Part shown: one piece after another, positions 31,727 to 42,890 of the stretch
How positions within the stretch are numbered: the first letter of the stretch is position 1
Layout: each line of letters begins with the position of its first letter
Source: Skeletonema tropicum
Taxonomy: Eukaryota; Bacillariophyta; Thalassiosirophyceae; Thalassiosirales; Thalassiosiraceae
Length of the DNA: 64,000 nt
Direction of reading: 5' to 3'
Assembly (NCBI GenBank): GCA_037178625.1
Contig: JAWZXG010000025.1
Span: forward strand, 186,001-250,000
Notes under the pieces: generated by a model
Seen by the model: the letters and a program-made list of their open reading frames with translations, nothing else
What the model was told of the DNA's origin: nothing
Database searches by the model: none
Translations under genes and position numbers: made by a program

Positions 31727-32284
31727 TCAGATCATGACGAGACCCCGCACTCCGTAGCGTTCAACCGATTGAATTTCTCTTGCGGTAGTCTCGACTTTCC
31801 TTTTCAGTTGTTGGTTATCAGCAGACAATACTTCTATTTGCTTATCTCGCCTTTGCGTTGCCCTCTTCAGATTGAATATTCTTGGATCTGCCGTATTATT
31901 ATCTGACGTCGGCGCCTGTGTTGGCTGTGATGGGTTCCGAGGGACGTTCGGGGCATGCGGTGCGTTGGATTTCTTCTGCTTGCCACCCTTTGGCTTGCGG
32001 CTAATACCGCTCTTCGTCCTTCTCCTCTTTTGCTTTGGCACTGCCTCGGCACCGGCCGCCATCGTGGTATCATCATTACTCTCTTCCATCATTGCTTTTG
32101 CTGCATCGTCAGCTCTTTGCTGCATCGGAGAGCTCTCCGATGCGTTGAGTCTTTTGTAGATCGGAGTTTTGTCGACAAAATTGGCTGGTTTGGCAACAAA
32201 AGCTCCACAGGGTGAGCACTTGAGCCCACCAAACTCTTGGGGCGCATAGACCATACCCCCGTCTATGCGCCCCAACAGTTTCAA
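31727..32284 (-). CDS. 185-aa basic, bZIP-like protein of element G
   Basis: Start ATG 32282-32284 (an internal Met could serve), stop at 31727-31729. Features: a strongly basic block (KQKRRRTKSGISRKPKGGKQKK) near the middle, a Pro-rich linker, then a heptad-like helix (NLKRATQRRDKQIEVLSADN...LKRKVE). That order, basic then zipper-like, resembles a DNA-binding dimer, but the spacing is not classical bZIP. It is transcribed divergently from the 486-aa gene, mirroring the divergent gene pair of HelA. A noisy near-copy at 37510-38070 is frameshifted and probably an assembly artefact. Confidence 0.5.
   Translation of the reverse strand: MKLLGRIDGGMVYAPQEFGGLKCSPCGAFVAKPANFVDKTPIYKRLNASESSPMQQRADDAAKAMMEESNDDTTMAAGAEAVPKQKRRRTKSGISRKPKGGKQKKSNAPHAPNVPRNPSQPTQAPTSDNNTADPRIFNLKRATQRRDKQIEVLSADNQQLKRKVETTAREIQSVERYGVRGLVMI
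32237..32274. repeat. Perfect inverted repeat at the start of the 185-aa gene
   Basis: Arms TTGGGGCGCATAGAC and GTCTATGCGCCCCAA around CATACCCC(C). The hairpin spans the first codons of the leftward gene. Also present in the near-copy around 38025-38065. Confidence 0.8.
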
Positions 32285-32941
32285 AGTATGAAAACAAATA
32301 ATAACAGAGAATAAGCTGCCAAAGGGTCCTATTTCTTACTCCGATCAGGCGATGGCCAATTTTGGCCATGGTCAAAAAATTTTGAGAAAATTCTTGGCGC
32401 GCACCACTCGTGACTCCCCAAAAAACACAGGGCTTGCTCCCCCCTAGCTAGGATGCGTAATGGATCTATATCGCACCAGACAGGAACAATTATCTATCGC
32501 TTACAATGTCATTTCCAATCGCAACGTCACCTGTAACGGTTCAAGCTCGGCTCAGTTCTACAAATCGGATGCAGAAAGCAAAGCTGGAATAATGAATTAT
32601 GGCCGTTGTGTAAATAACAGTCATAACTTGCAGTCGTTGGCTGCTCCAGAGTGTTCCAGCGTATTGTCTAATGGGTAAGTCCGAAAGTGTATTGTTAAGA
32701 TGAGCTGAAATTGGAAGAAGCGTCTTATGTGATTCAGAATTTCATGTATAAGCGAAACGCTTAACACTGCGTAAAACATTACGTAGATTGATCGTACGAA
32801 CATAGAAAGGATCGCTCATTCATCTACATTTAAGTCGCTTTTTGCTGTGTGGTATTAACCTTCCATAGAGTTCATGCCAAAAATAAAATTGTGATGTATG
32901 CAAATTTATTTTAAACTTGAACTGGTATTGTTTCTCCCATA

Positions 32942-35900
32942 TTAAACAGGGGCGCGCAGAATGGTGCGATAGTGGTGGCGTGCAGCGGTGTATGTGGCGG
33001 GTTCAGCGCGGGCCCTCGGGGCCTGTAAAGTATTGTGTCGTCATCTTGCTGTTGGCCATTTGCTGTGTGGCTTGTCAGTAGTCTTTATACAACGGAATTC
33101 GGCTATAAAGTTGCTCTGCAATGACGTTGGCCTTAATTGGTATAATTGTGCTGTGCACAATTTTACCAATTAGTCTCTTTACAATAGAATACGGCTATAA
33201 AGTTGCTCTGCAATGACGTTGTCAATCTTTATCAATGTGAAAAGAAATGTCTTGAATGCAATAAGCCACGAAGTCCTTATTACAAGCTAGGAGTTTTTCC
33301 AGATGATGGTATTAAGCAATATAACCGAACTCTTTATGATTCATTAATTACGAGTTTCGGTGGAGCTTAGCCACCTTCATCAGCGGTTCTTATTGCGTGG
33401 AGACAGGCCACAAAAAATTTGAATCAAAAGGTCTCAAGAATGAGAAAAGGCGTGGTAGCTGTCATTGTTCTAACGGTCGTAAGTTTTGTTGGCGTTTCGT
33501 GGGCGTGGGCCAGCGTACAAGGCATATCTTTTCCATCGGGGAGATCCAAAGTAGCGAGCAAATTACTTCCGGAACTTCAACTTGAAGTGTTGGGATTTTC
33601 CCCCCTCCTATCCCCGCTGAAATGCCCATTTTGATTGTCATTTAGATGCTATATCTTATGATTTAGATCTAAAAATCGCTTGATTTGTGCTAAAAAGGAC
33701 TTTTCCAGGCTAATTAAGTCAGAATGTCGATGAGCTTCTTCGTTCTTTCCGGTGTGCATCCCCGTCACCCTCTATTTTCTTAATTTTTTCTCTGAGTGAC
33801 GTGGTAAACTTCGTTACTTAAGGAATTAGTACACTTGATTCCAATCGTCTTACGTCACAAAGTACCAGAAGTCAGGTGTTGGCAAAATCCAATGAACAAA
33901 AAAGTATTTAAGTTCATGCAGCAAGTACTCAGGTCGACATTGGCTCAATTACATTATCTGCCGAGTCGTCTATTGATGCAAGTCTAAATAGACGCCGACG
34001 TTGGTTGCCGACGTGTTTGCATTTGAATAACTGCCGATCTTTGGCCACGTACTGATCAATACGTCAGTTCTTAACTCCACGTCGACGTCTTGTGTTGAGC
34101 TGAATCTTTTTGTCGACGTGTTGTCGATGTGTTGAACCACAAGATCTTGTGTTGCCGACGTAGCTTACGAAGGAACTCGTTTACTTCATGACGTGGTTGG
34201 TTATTGATTGCATTGTTCTCTGCTGATTATTGCGCTGGTGCGTTGGCGGCGGTTATGTAGGCAGTTTGTACGTTGTCGAGCCGTTCAACAGCTCTCATAA
34301 ATTATGCATTGCATCATTTACATCATCACATTTCTACATTGTCCGAATAAATAATGAAGTTTGGCAACACAAATCCAGTTATATCCACCGTTGGTAGTAA
34401 TGGTAAGGGCTTCCGTGCCGTGCGGAATCGGAGCAATGTCGATGCACGTCTTACTTCGTCAGGGGTCAAGACTGCCGCTAAACCGTCGGCTCCTGTCATT
34501 GCATTGAGCGTAACAGACATCAATTGGCGTTTGGTGCGTACCGACGATCGTATCTTCTTGCTGCTAGCGTCTGTTGCATTAGGCGATGGGTTTGACGTTG
34601 CCAAGTTGGAGAAGGAACAACTGCTCTTTTCTGCTCTTTCCGTCTTTGAAGTCGGGTCAATCAAGTACATCCTGAATGAACTGTCTGAACATTACCCGAA
34701 TGTCCCAGTTGGTAAGACTGATTCTACTGACAAAGATGATCTGGTGTCTGCAGCGGTCAACTTCTTAATGTTTGCCGCTATTGCTCAGAAAGGAGGTACA
34801 AGCCAAGCGCCGTACACTTCAAATTGTGAGCATTTTTGGTAAGAGAGAAGGTTAACCTTCGTGTGGTTCAATGATTTTGGTATTTTTGTTCATTGTACCG
34901 TTTTACAAATTCTGTCTTTCCTTTTTACTTACAAGTTTTTTTTTCAACCTTCAACTTCACACCAGTGATGAGAACGGGAAACTTGTACTTGAAGACAAAA
35001 CTCATTCGGGCTCCCGTGATCAACCTGTTCAAGATGATGATGAACCGGATTTGTCCGAGAAAGGTGCTGTCACGAAAAAGTCTAAACCGGTACCTGTCGG
35101 AGAGAAGGCCTCTCCTGATTCAACTATCATGTGAGTTTATTTTGTGTGCATGTGCACTGCCGCACTAAGTATCGCTTGCTTATTGAATCATTTTAGTATA
35201 ATCGATCACTGAACAATTTTACCTAATAAACAAATGCAACTGCCTACGTAGACATGCTGATCAAAACACACGAACGACTGAAAGTACCAATAGCTAGGCT
35301 CAGGTGTCAATTCAGCAGCAGGATGGCGGGCAATAACACAGCATACCAGTCGCACTTTTACGGCAGGAGGCTATTCTACACCTTTGATGTGTGCGTAGGT
35401 GCACATGTTTGCTTGGAGTCAGCCAACATCGATCCCAACTCAGGATTGTACGTCTCAGCTATTGGGGTAGTAGTCGAGATCGTTTACGATAAGGATCGCT
35501 CCGTTGGACCAAACGGTAAAGGTGAGGTTAGCCTACCGAAGTACATTGTTGTGGATTTCCCTACATACATACCACCACCAGGCGAGGACCCATGGGACAA
35601 GAACAACCCAACGGTGAGTAAAAGTTGACACACGAAAGACACAAGACAATTGCCACTCTCTGCGAAAACACTACTAACTCATTTCATACTGATACAAATG
35701 CATCCTACCCCAACTTATTGCGCACAGGACGTGCCAATCCCACCCTACGAGCAGATTTGCAACAGGGGATGCTGCACCGCATTATTCATGCCATTGCAAA
35801 TTGCCTACGCCATCACCATCCACCGCTGTCAAGGACTCGAAGCTGGATTCGACAAAGGAGACCATCGTTGTGGGAGATTAGCAAGTTTCTTGGAACAATG

Positions 35901-36830
35901 TACGTGGCTACCAGCAGAGGCAAAACACTTGGCTCCAAAGATCAAGCATACCCGTCGGACAGTGCCATATACTGGACCGGAAGCAACATTTCAACGAACC
36001 GATTAAAAAATTGCAAGAGAAAGCAAAATGGCCAGTTCTGCGAATCGTACAAGAAGCGAGCAAATTGGGTGAAATACTTGGAGGGGAAGGCAGAAGAGTC
36101 GAAGACGAGGTATAGCAAGAGAAAGTTGGAAGAAATCACAGAAACATCGTACGCAGCAGCAATCAAGGGCAATTTCATCAAAGACAGGACAGACCTGACA
36201 ACCAGGATTACCAACATCATAACCAACCCGAACAAGAAGTGGAAAGAAGCGAAGAAGGATCATGAAATCCCAAGTGATTACTTCGCAGGATCTTCATCTG
36301 GTGATTAGTAAAATTGATCACTGCACAGTTTTACAAAACAGACACTTTCTCACCACAAAGAATACAACAACTCAATTAAGCGTCTGCATCTGGTGATCAG
36401 TAAAACATCTGCAAGCGCACGATTCGATATATCAAGCACAGTTTTACAAAAAGACATTTTCTCGCGACGAAGAAAGACAAAGACTAAATCGACTAACGCC
36501 CGTGTAAAACCTGTATTTCTTTCTCGTACAGACCGATTTAGATGCTCAAAAAGCGCATCTAGTACAGTCAATTTCTCGCTTTCAACAGGTACTTCTTGCT
36601 TTCTACATAGGAACACATACAGATCCTACGCCGGTAGTCTCTACCGAGGACTCTACGTGTCCCTAAAGTAAACCTTCTCACTAAAAAACACATGTACTGA
36701 TTCTACCTATAACCTCTGTAGAATAATGGGGGTGAAAAATAATGAATTTTCCCACCTGTACAATAGAAGGGCACCTGCGGCCCCCTATTACGCTGCTCTG
36801 CACTCCATGAACGGGGGCCCCGAGGGCCGA
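32942..36830 (+). mobile_element. HelA copy D (3.9-kb derivative), probably the same insertion as E
   Basis: TTAAACAGG start at 32942, GGGCCGA end at 36830; flanks CCCATA and TGAAATG. Same flanks on both sides as copy E. Its last ~130 bp show indels (for example GTACAATAG for GTAATAG) next to the N gap. Confidence 0.85.
34354..36308 (+). pseudogene. MBD exons 1-2 joined to helicase 3' region (copy D)
   Basis: MBD exons 34354-34838 and 34966-35130 intact, then a deletion within intron 2 joins helicase sequence at about 35252. The new acceptor CTACGTAG does not put the helicase in frame. The helicase part also has a ~31-bp deletion near 35863 (after GGAGACC) that shifts frame before LWEISKF. 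No MBD domain, no ATPase core. Confidence 0.82.
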
Positions 36831-37009
36831 TGAAATGTCGTCATGTCAAAACTAATCACTTATCCTTACTTATCCCTATTTTCATTTACTTCAGCAATGG
36901 CGGTGTGAAAAGACAGCGGGCAACAAAAAAGATGTTTGTCGACAACAACAAGAACGAGCATGATATACCTCTTCTGCAGACAAAGCAAGGCGATTGCATC
37001 TCTCCCGCT

Positions 37010-37509
37010 NNNNNNNNNNNNNNNNNNNNNNNNNNNNNNNNNNNNNNNNNNNNNNNNNNNNNNNNNNNNNNNNNNNNNNNNNNNNNNNNNNNNNNNNNNN
37101 NNNNNNNNNNNNNNNNNNNNNNNNNNNNNNNNNNNNNNNNNNNNNNNNNNNNNNNNNNNNNNNNNNNNNNNNNNNNNNNNNNNNNNNNNNNNNNNNNNNN
37201 NNNNNNNNNNNNNNNNNNNNNNNNNNNNNNNNNNNNNNNNNNNNNNNNNNNNNNNNNNNNNNNNNNNNNNNNNNNNNNNNNNNNNNNNNNNNNNNNNNNN
37301 NNNNNNNNNNNNNNNNNNNNNNNNNNNNNNNNNNNNNNNNNNNNNNNNNNNNNNNNNNNNNNNNNNNNNNNNNNNNNNNNNNNNNNNNNNNNNNNNNNNN
37401 NNNNNNNNNNNNNNNNNNNNNNNNNNNNNNNNNNNNNNNNNNNNNNNNNNNNNNNNNNNNNNNNNNNNNNNNNNNNNNNNNNNNNNNNNNNNNNNNNNNN
37501 NNNNNNNNN
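37010..37509. other. Assembly gap of exactly 500 N
   Basis: Round-number N run. Sequence on both sides is a noisy near-copy of clean sequence elsewhere in the window (36831-37009 versus 42632-42811; 37510-38744 versus about 31772-32941). Confidence 0.99.
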
Positions 37510-38744
37510 ACGATGAATTTCTCTGCGGTGTCTCGACTTTCTTTTCAGTTGTTGGTTATCAGCAGACAATACTTCTATTTGCTTATCTCGCCTTTGCGTT
37601 GGCCCTCTTCAGATTGAATATTCTTGGATCTGCCGTATATTATCTGACGTCGCGCCTGTGTTTTTTGGCTGTGATGGGTTTCCGAGGGACGTTCGGGCAT
37701 GCGGTGCGTTGGATTTCTTATTGCTTTTGTTTTGGGGGTGTTTTTGTTTTTGCCACCCTTTGGCTTGCGGCTAATACCGCTCTTCGTCCTTCTCCTCTTT
37801 TGCTTTATGGCACTGGTGTTGTGCCTCGGTACACCCTGGCCGCCATCGTGGTATATCATCATTACTCTCTTCCATCATTGCTTTGCTGCACATCGTCAGC
37901 TCTTTGCTGCATCGGAGAGCTCTCCGATGCGTTGAGTCTTTTGTAGATCGGAGTTTTGTCGACAAAATTGGCGGGTTTGGCAACAAAAGCTCCACAGGGT
38001 GAGCACTGAGCCCACCAAACTCTTGGGGCGCATAGACCATACCCCCGTCTATGCGCCCCAACAGTTTCAAAGTATGAAAACAAATAATAACAGAGAATAA
38101 GCTGCCAAAGGGTCCTATTTCTTACTCGATCAGGCGATGGCCAATTTTGGCCATGGTCAAAAAATTTTGAGAAAAAATTCTTGGCGCGCACCACTCGTGA
38201 CTCCCCAAAAAACACAGGGCTTGCTCCCCCCTAGCTAGGATGCGTAATGGATCTATATCGCACCAGACAGGAACAATTATCTATCGCTTACAATGTCATT
38301 TCCAATCGCAACGTCACCTGTAACGGTTTTTCAAGCTCGGCTCAGTTTTCTTACAAATCGGTTTTTTTTTGGATGCAGAAAGCAAAGCTGGAATAATGAA
38401 TTATGGCCGTTGTGTAAATAACAGTCATAACTTGCAGTCGTTGGCTGCTCCAGAGTGTTCCAGCGTATTGTCTAATGGGTAAGTCCGAAAGTGTATGTTA
38501 AGATGAGCTGAAATTGGAAGAAGCGTCTTATGTGATTCAGAATTTCATGTATAAGCGAAACGCTTAACACTGCGTAAAACATTACGTAGATTGATCGTAC
38601 GAACATAGAAAGGATCGCTCATTCATCTACATTTAAGTCGCTTTTTGCTGTGTGGTATTAACCTTCCATAGAGTTCATGCCAAAAATAAAATTGTGATGT
38701 ATGCAAATTTATTTTAAACTTGAACTGGTATTGTTTCTCCCATA
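37510..38744 (+). repeat. Noisy near-duplicate of 31772-32941 (element G interior)
   Basis: Repeats the 185-aa gene, hairpin, first exon of the 486-aa gene and its intron up to the insertion site. It has many small insertions, often homopolymer-type (extra T runs near 38325 and 38362), that fade away from the gap. Consistent with an unpolished contig end. Confidence 0.75.
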
Positions 38745-41700
38745 TTAAACAGGGGCGCGCAGAATGGTGCGATAGTGGTGGCGTGCAGCGGTGTATGTGG
38801 CGGGTTCAGCGCGGGCCCTCGGGGCCTGTAAAGTATTGTGTCGTCATCTTGCTGTTGGCCATTTGCTGTGTGGCTTGTCAGTAGTCTTTATACAACGGAA
38901 TTCGGCTATAAAGTTGCTCTGCAATGACGTTGGCCTTAATTGGTATAATTGTGCTGTGCACAATTTTACCAATTAGTCTCTTTACAATAGAATACGGCTA
39001 TAAAGTTGCTCTGCAATGACGTTGTCAATCTTTATCAATGTGAAAAGAAATGTCTTGAATGCAATAAGCCACGAAGTCCTTATTACAAGCTAGGAGTTTT
39101 TCCAGATGATGGTATTAAGCAATATAACCGAACTCTTTATGATTCATTAATTACGAGTTTCGGTGGAGCTTAGCCACCTTCATCAGCGGTTCTTATTGCG
39201 TGGAGACAGGCCACAAAAAATTTGAATCAAAAGGTCTCAAGAATGAGAAAAGGCGTGGTAGCTGTCATTGTTCTAACGGTCGTAAGTTTTGTTGGCGTTT
39301 CGTGGGCGTGGGCCAGCGTACAAGGCATATCTTTTCCATCGGGGAGATCCAAAGTAGCGAGCAAATTACTTCCGGAACTTCAACTTGAAGTGTTGGGATT
39401 TTCCCCCCTCCTATCCCCGCTGAAATGCCCATTTTGATTGTCATTTAGATGCTATATCTTATGATTTAGATCTAAAAATCGCTTGATTTGTGCTAAAAAG
39501 GACTTTTCCAGGCTAATTAAGTCAGAATGTCGATGAGCTTCTTCGTTCTTTCCGGTGTGCATCCCCGTCACCCTCTATTTTCTTAATTTTTTCTCTGAGT
39601 GACGTGGTAAACTTCGTTACTTAAGGAATTAGTACACTTGATTCCAATCGTCTTACGTCACAAAGTACCAGAAGTCAGGTGTTGGCAAAATCCAATGAAC
39701 AAAAAAGTATTTAAGTTCATGCAGCAAGTACTCAGGTCGACATTGGCTCAATTACATTATCTGCCGAGTCGTCTATTGATGCAAGTCTAAATAGACGCCG
39801 ACGTTGGTTGCCGACGTGTTTGCATTTGAATAACTGCCGATCTTTGGCCACGTACTGATCAATACGTCAGTTCTTAACTCCACGTCGACGTCTTGTGTTG
39901 AGCTGAATCTTTTTGTCGACGTGTTGTCGATGTGTTGAACCACAAGATCTTGTGTTGCCGACGTAGCTTACGAAGGAACTCGTTTACTTCATGACGTGGT
40001 TGGTTATTGATTGCATTGTTCTCTGCTGATTATTGCGCTGGTGCGTTGGCGGCGGTTATGTAGGCAGTTTGTACGTTGTCGAGCCGTTCAACAGCTCTCA
40101 TAAATTATGCATTGCATCATTTACATCATCACATTTCTACATTGTCCGAATAAATAATGAAGTTTGGCAACACAAATCCAGTTATATCCACCGTTGGTAG
40201 TAATGGTAAGGGCTTCCGTGCCGTGCGGAATCGGAGCAATGTCGATGCACGTCTTACTTCGTCAGGGGTCAAGACTGCCGCTAAACCGTCGGCTCCTGTC
40301 ATTGCATTGAGCGTAACAGACATCAATTGGCGTTTGGTGCGTACCGACGATCGTATCTTCTTGCTGCTAGCGTCTGTTGCATTAGGCGATGGGTTTGACG
40401 TTGCCAAGTTGGAGAAGGAACAACTGCTCTTTTCTGCTCTTTCCGTCTTTGAAGTCGGGTCAATCAAGTACATCCTGAATGAACTGTCTGAACATTACCC
40501 GAATGTCCCAGTTGGTAAGACTGATTCTACTGACAAAGATGATCTGGTGTCTGCAGCGGTCAACTTCTTAATGTTTGCCGCTATTGCTCAGAAAGGAGGT
40601 ACAAGCCAAGCGCCGTACACTTCAAATTGTGAGCATTTTTGGTAAGAGAGAAGGTTAACCTTCGTGTGGTTCAATGATTTTGGTATTTTTGTTCATTGTA
40701 CCGTTTTACAAATTCTGTCTTTCCTTTTTACTTACAAGTTTTTTTTTCAACCTTCAACTTCACACCAGTGATGAGAACGGGAAACTTGTACTTGAAGACA
40801 AAACTCATTCGGGCTCCCGTGATCAACCTGTTCAAGATGATGATGAACCGGATTTGTCCGAGAAAGGTGCTGTCACGAAAAAGTCTAAACCGGTACCTGT
40901 CGGAGAGAAGGCCTCTCCTGATTCAACTATCATGTGAGTTTATTTTGTGTGCATGTGCACTGCCGCACTAAGTATCGCTTGCTTATTGAATCATTTTAGT
41001 ATAATCGATCACTGAACAATTTTACCTAATAAACAAATGCAACTGCCTACGTAGACATGCTGATCAAAACACACGAACGACTGAAAGTACCAATAGCTAG
41101 GCTCAGGTGTCAATTCAGCAGCAGGATGGCGGGCAATAACACAGCATACCAGTCGCACTTTTACGGCAGGAGGCTATTCTACACCTTTGATGTGTGCGTA
41201 GGTGCACATGTTTGCTTGGAGTCAGCCAACATCGATCCCAACTCAGGATTGTACGTCTCAGCTATTGGGGTAGTAGTCGAGATCGTTTACGATAAGGATC
41301 GCTCCGTTGGACCAAACGGTAAAGGTGAGGTTAGCCTACCGAAGTACATTGTTGTGGATTTCCCTACATACATACCACCACCAGGCGAGGACCCATGGGA
41401 CAAGAACAACCCAACGGTGAGTAAAAGTTGACACACGAAAGACACAAGACAATTGCCACTCTCTGCGAAAACACTACTAACTCATTTCATACTGATACAA
41501 ATGCATCCTACCCCAACTTATTGCGCACAGGACGTGCCAATCCCACCCTACGAGCAGATTTGCAACAGGGGATGCTGCACCGCATTATTCATGCCATTGC
41601 AAATTGCCTACGCCATCACCATCCACCGCTGTCAAGGACTCGAAGCTGGATTCGACAAAGGAGACCATCGTTGTGGGAGATTAGCAAGTTTCTTGGAACA

Positions 41701-42631
41701 ATGTACGTGGCTACCAGCAGAGGCAAAACACTTGGCTCCAAAGATCAAGCATACCCGTCGGACAGTGCCATATACTGGACCGGAAGCAACATTTCAACGA
41801 ACCGATTAAAAAATTGCAAGAGAAAGCAAAATGGCCAGTTCTGCGAATCGTACAAGAAGCGAGCAAATTGGGTGAAATACTTGGAGGGGAAGGCAGAAGA
41901 GTCGAAGACGAGGTATAGCAAGAGAAAGTTGGAAGAAATCACAGAAACATCGTACGCAGCAGCAATCAAGGGCAATTTCATCAAAGACAGGACAGACCTG
42001 ACAACCAGGATTACCAACATCATAACCAACCCGAACAAGAAGTGGAAAGAAGCGAAGAAGGATCATGAAATCCCAAGTGATTACTTCGCAGGATCTTCAT
42101 CTGGTGATTAGTAAAATTGATCACTGCACAGTTTTACAAAACAGACACTTTCTCACCACAAAGAATACAACAACTCAATTAAGCGTCTGCATCTGGTGAT
42201 CAGTAAAACATCTGCAAGCGCACGATTCGATATATCAAGCACAGTTTTACAAAAAGACATTTTCTCGCGACGAAGAAAGACAAAGACTAAATCGACTAAC
42301 GCCCGTGTAAAACCTGTATTTCTTTCTCGTACAGACCGATTTAGATGCTCAAAAAGCGCATCTAGTACAGTCAATTTCTCGCTTTCAACAGGTACTTCTT
42401 GCTTTCTACATAGGAACACATACAGATCCTACGCCGGTAGTCTCTACCGAGGACTCTACGTGTCCCTAAAGTAAACCTTCTCACTAAAAAACACATGTAC
42501 TGATTCCTACCTATAACTCTGTAGAATAATGGGGGTGAAAAATAATGAATTTTCCCACCTGTAATAGAAGGGCACCTGCGGCCCCCTATTACGCTGCTCT
42601 GCACTCCATGAACGGGGGCCCCGAGGGCCGA
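38745..42631 (+). mobile_element. HelA copy E (3.9-kb derivative)
   Basis: TTAAACAGG start at 38745, end at 42631, in the first intron of the 486-aa gene of element G. Same internal deletions as copy D. Confidence 0.88.
40157..42111 (+). pseudogene. MBD exons 1-2 joined to helicase 3' region (copy E)
   Basis: Exons 40157-40641 and 40769-40933, then helicase sequence from about 41055 with the same ~31-bp deletion as copy D near 41666. Ends at TAG 42109-42111. Confidence 0.82.
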
Positions 42632-42890
42632 TGAATGTCGTCATGTCAAAAACTAATCACTTATCCTTACTTATCCCTATTTTCATTTACTTCAGCAATG
42701 GCGGTGTGACAGCGGGCAACAAAAAAGATGTTGTCGACAACAACAAGAACGAGCATGATATACCTCTTCTGCAGACAAAGCAAGGCGATTGCATCTCTCC
42801 CGCTCATGTTAGATGCACTAACTTTGAGCAGGCAGAAGCATTTGATGCATCATGCAAATCATGGAGATCATGCGATAATAATAATGATTA

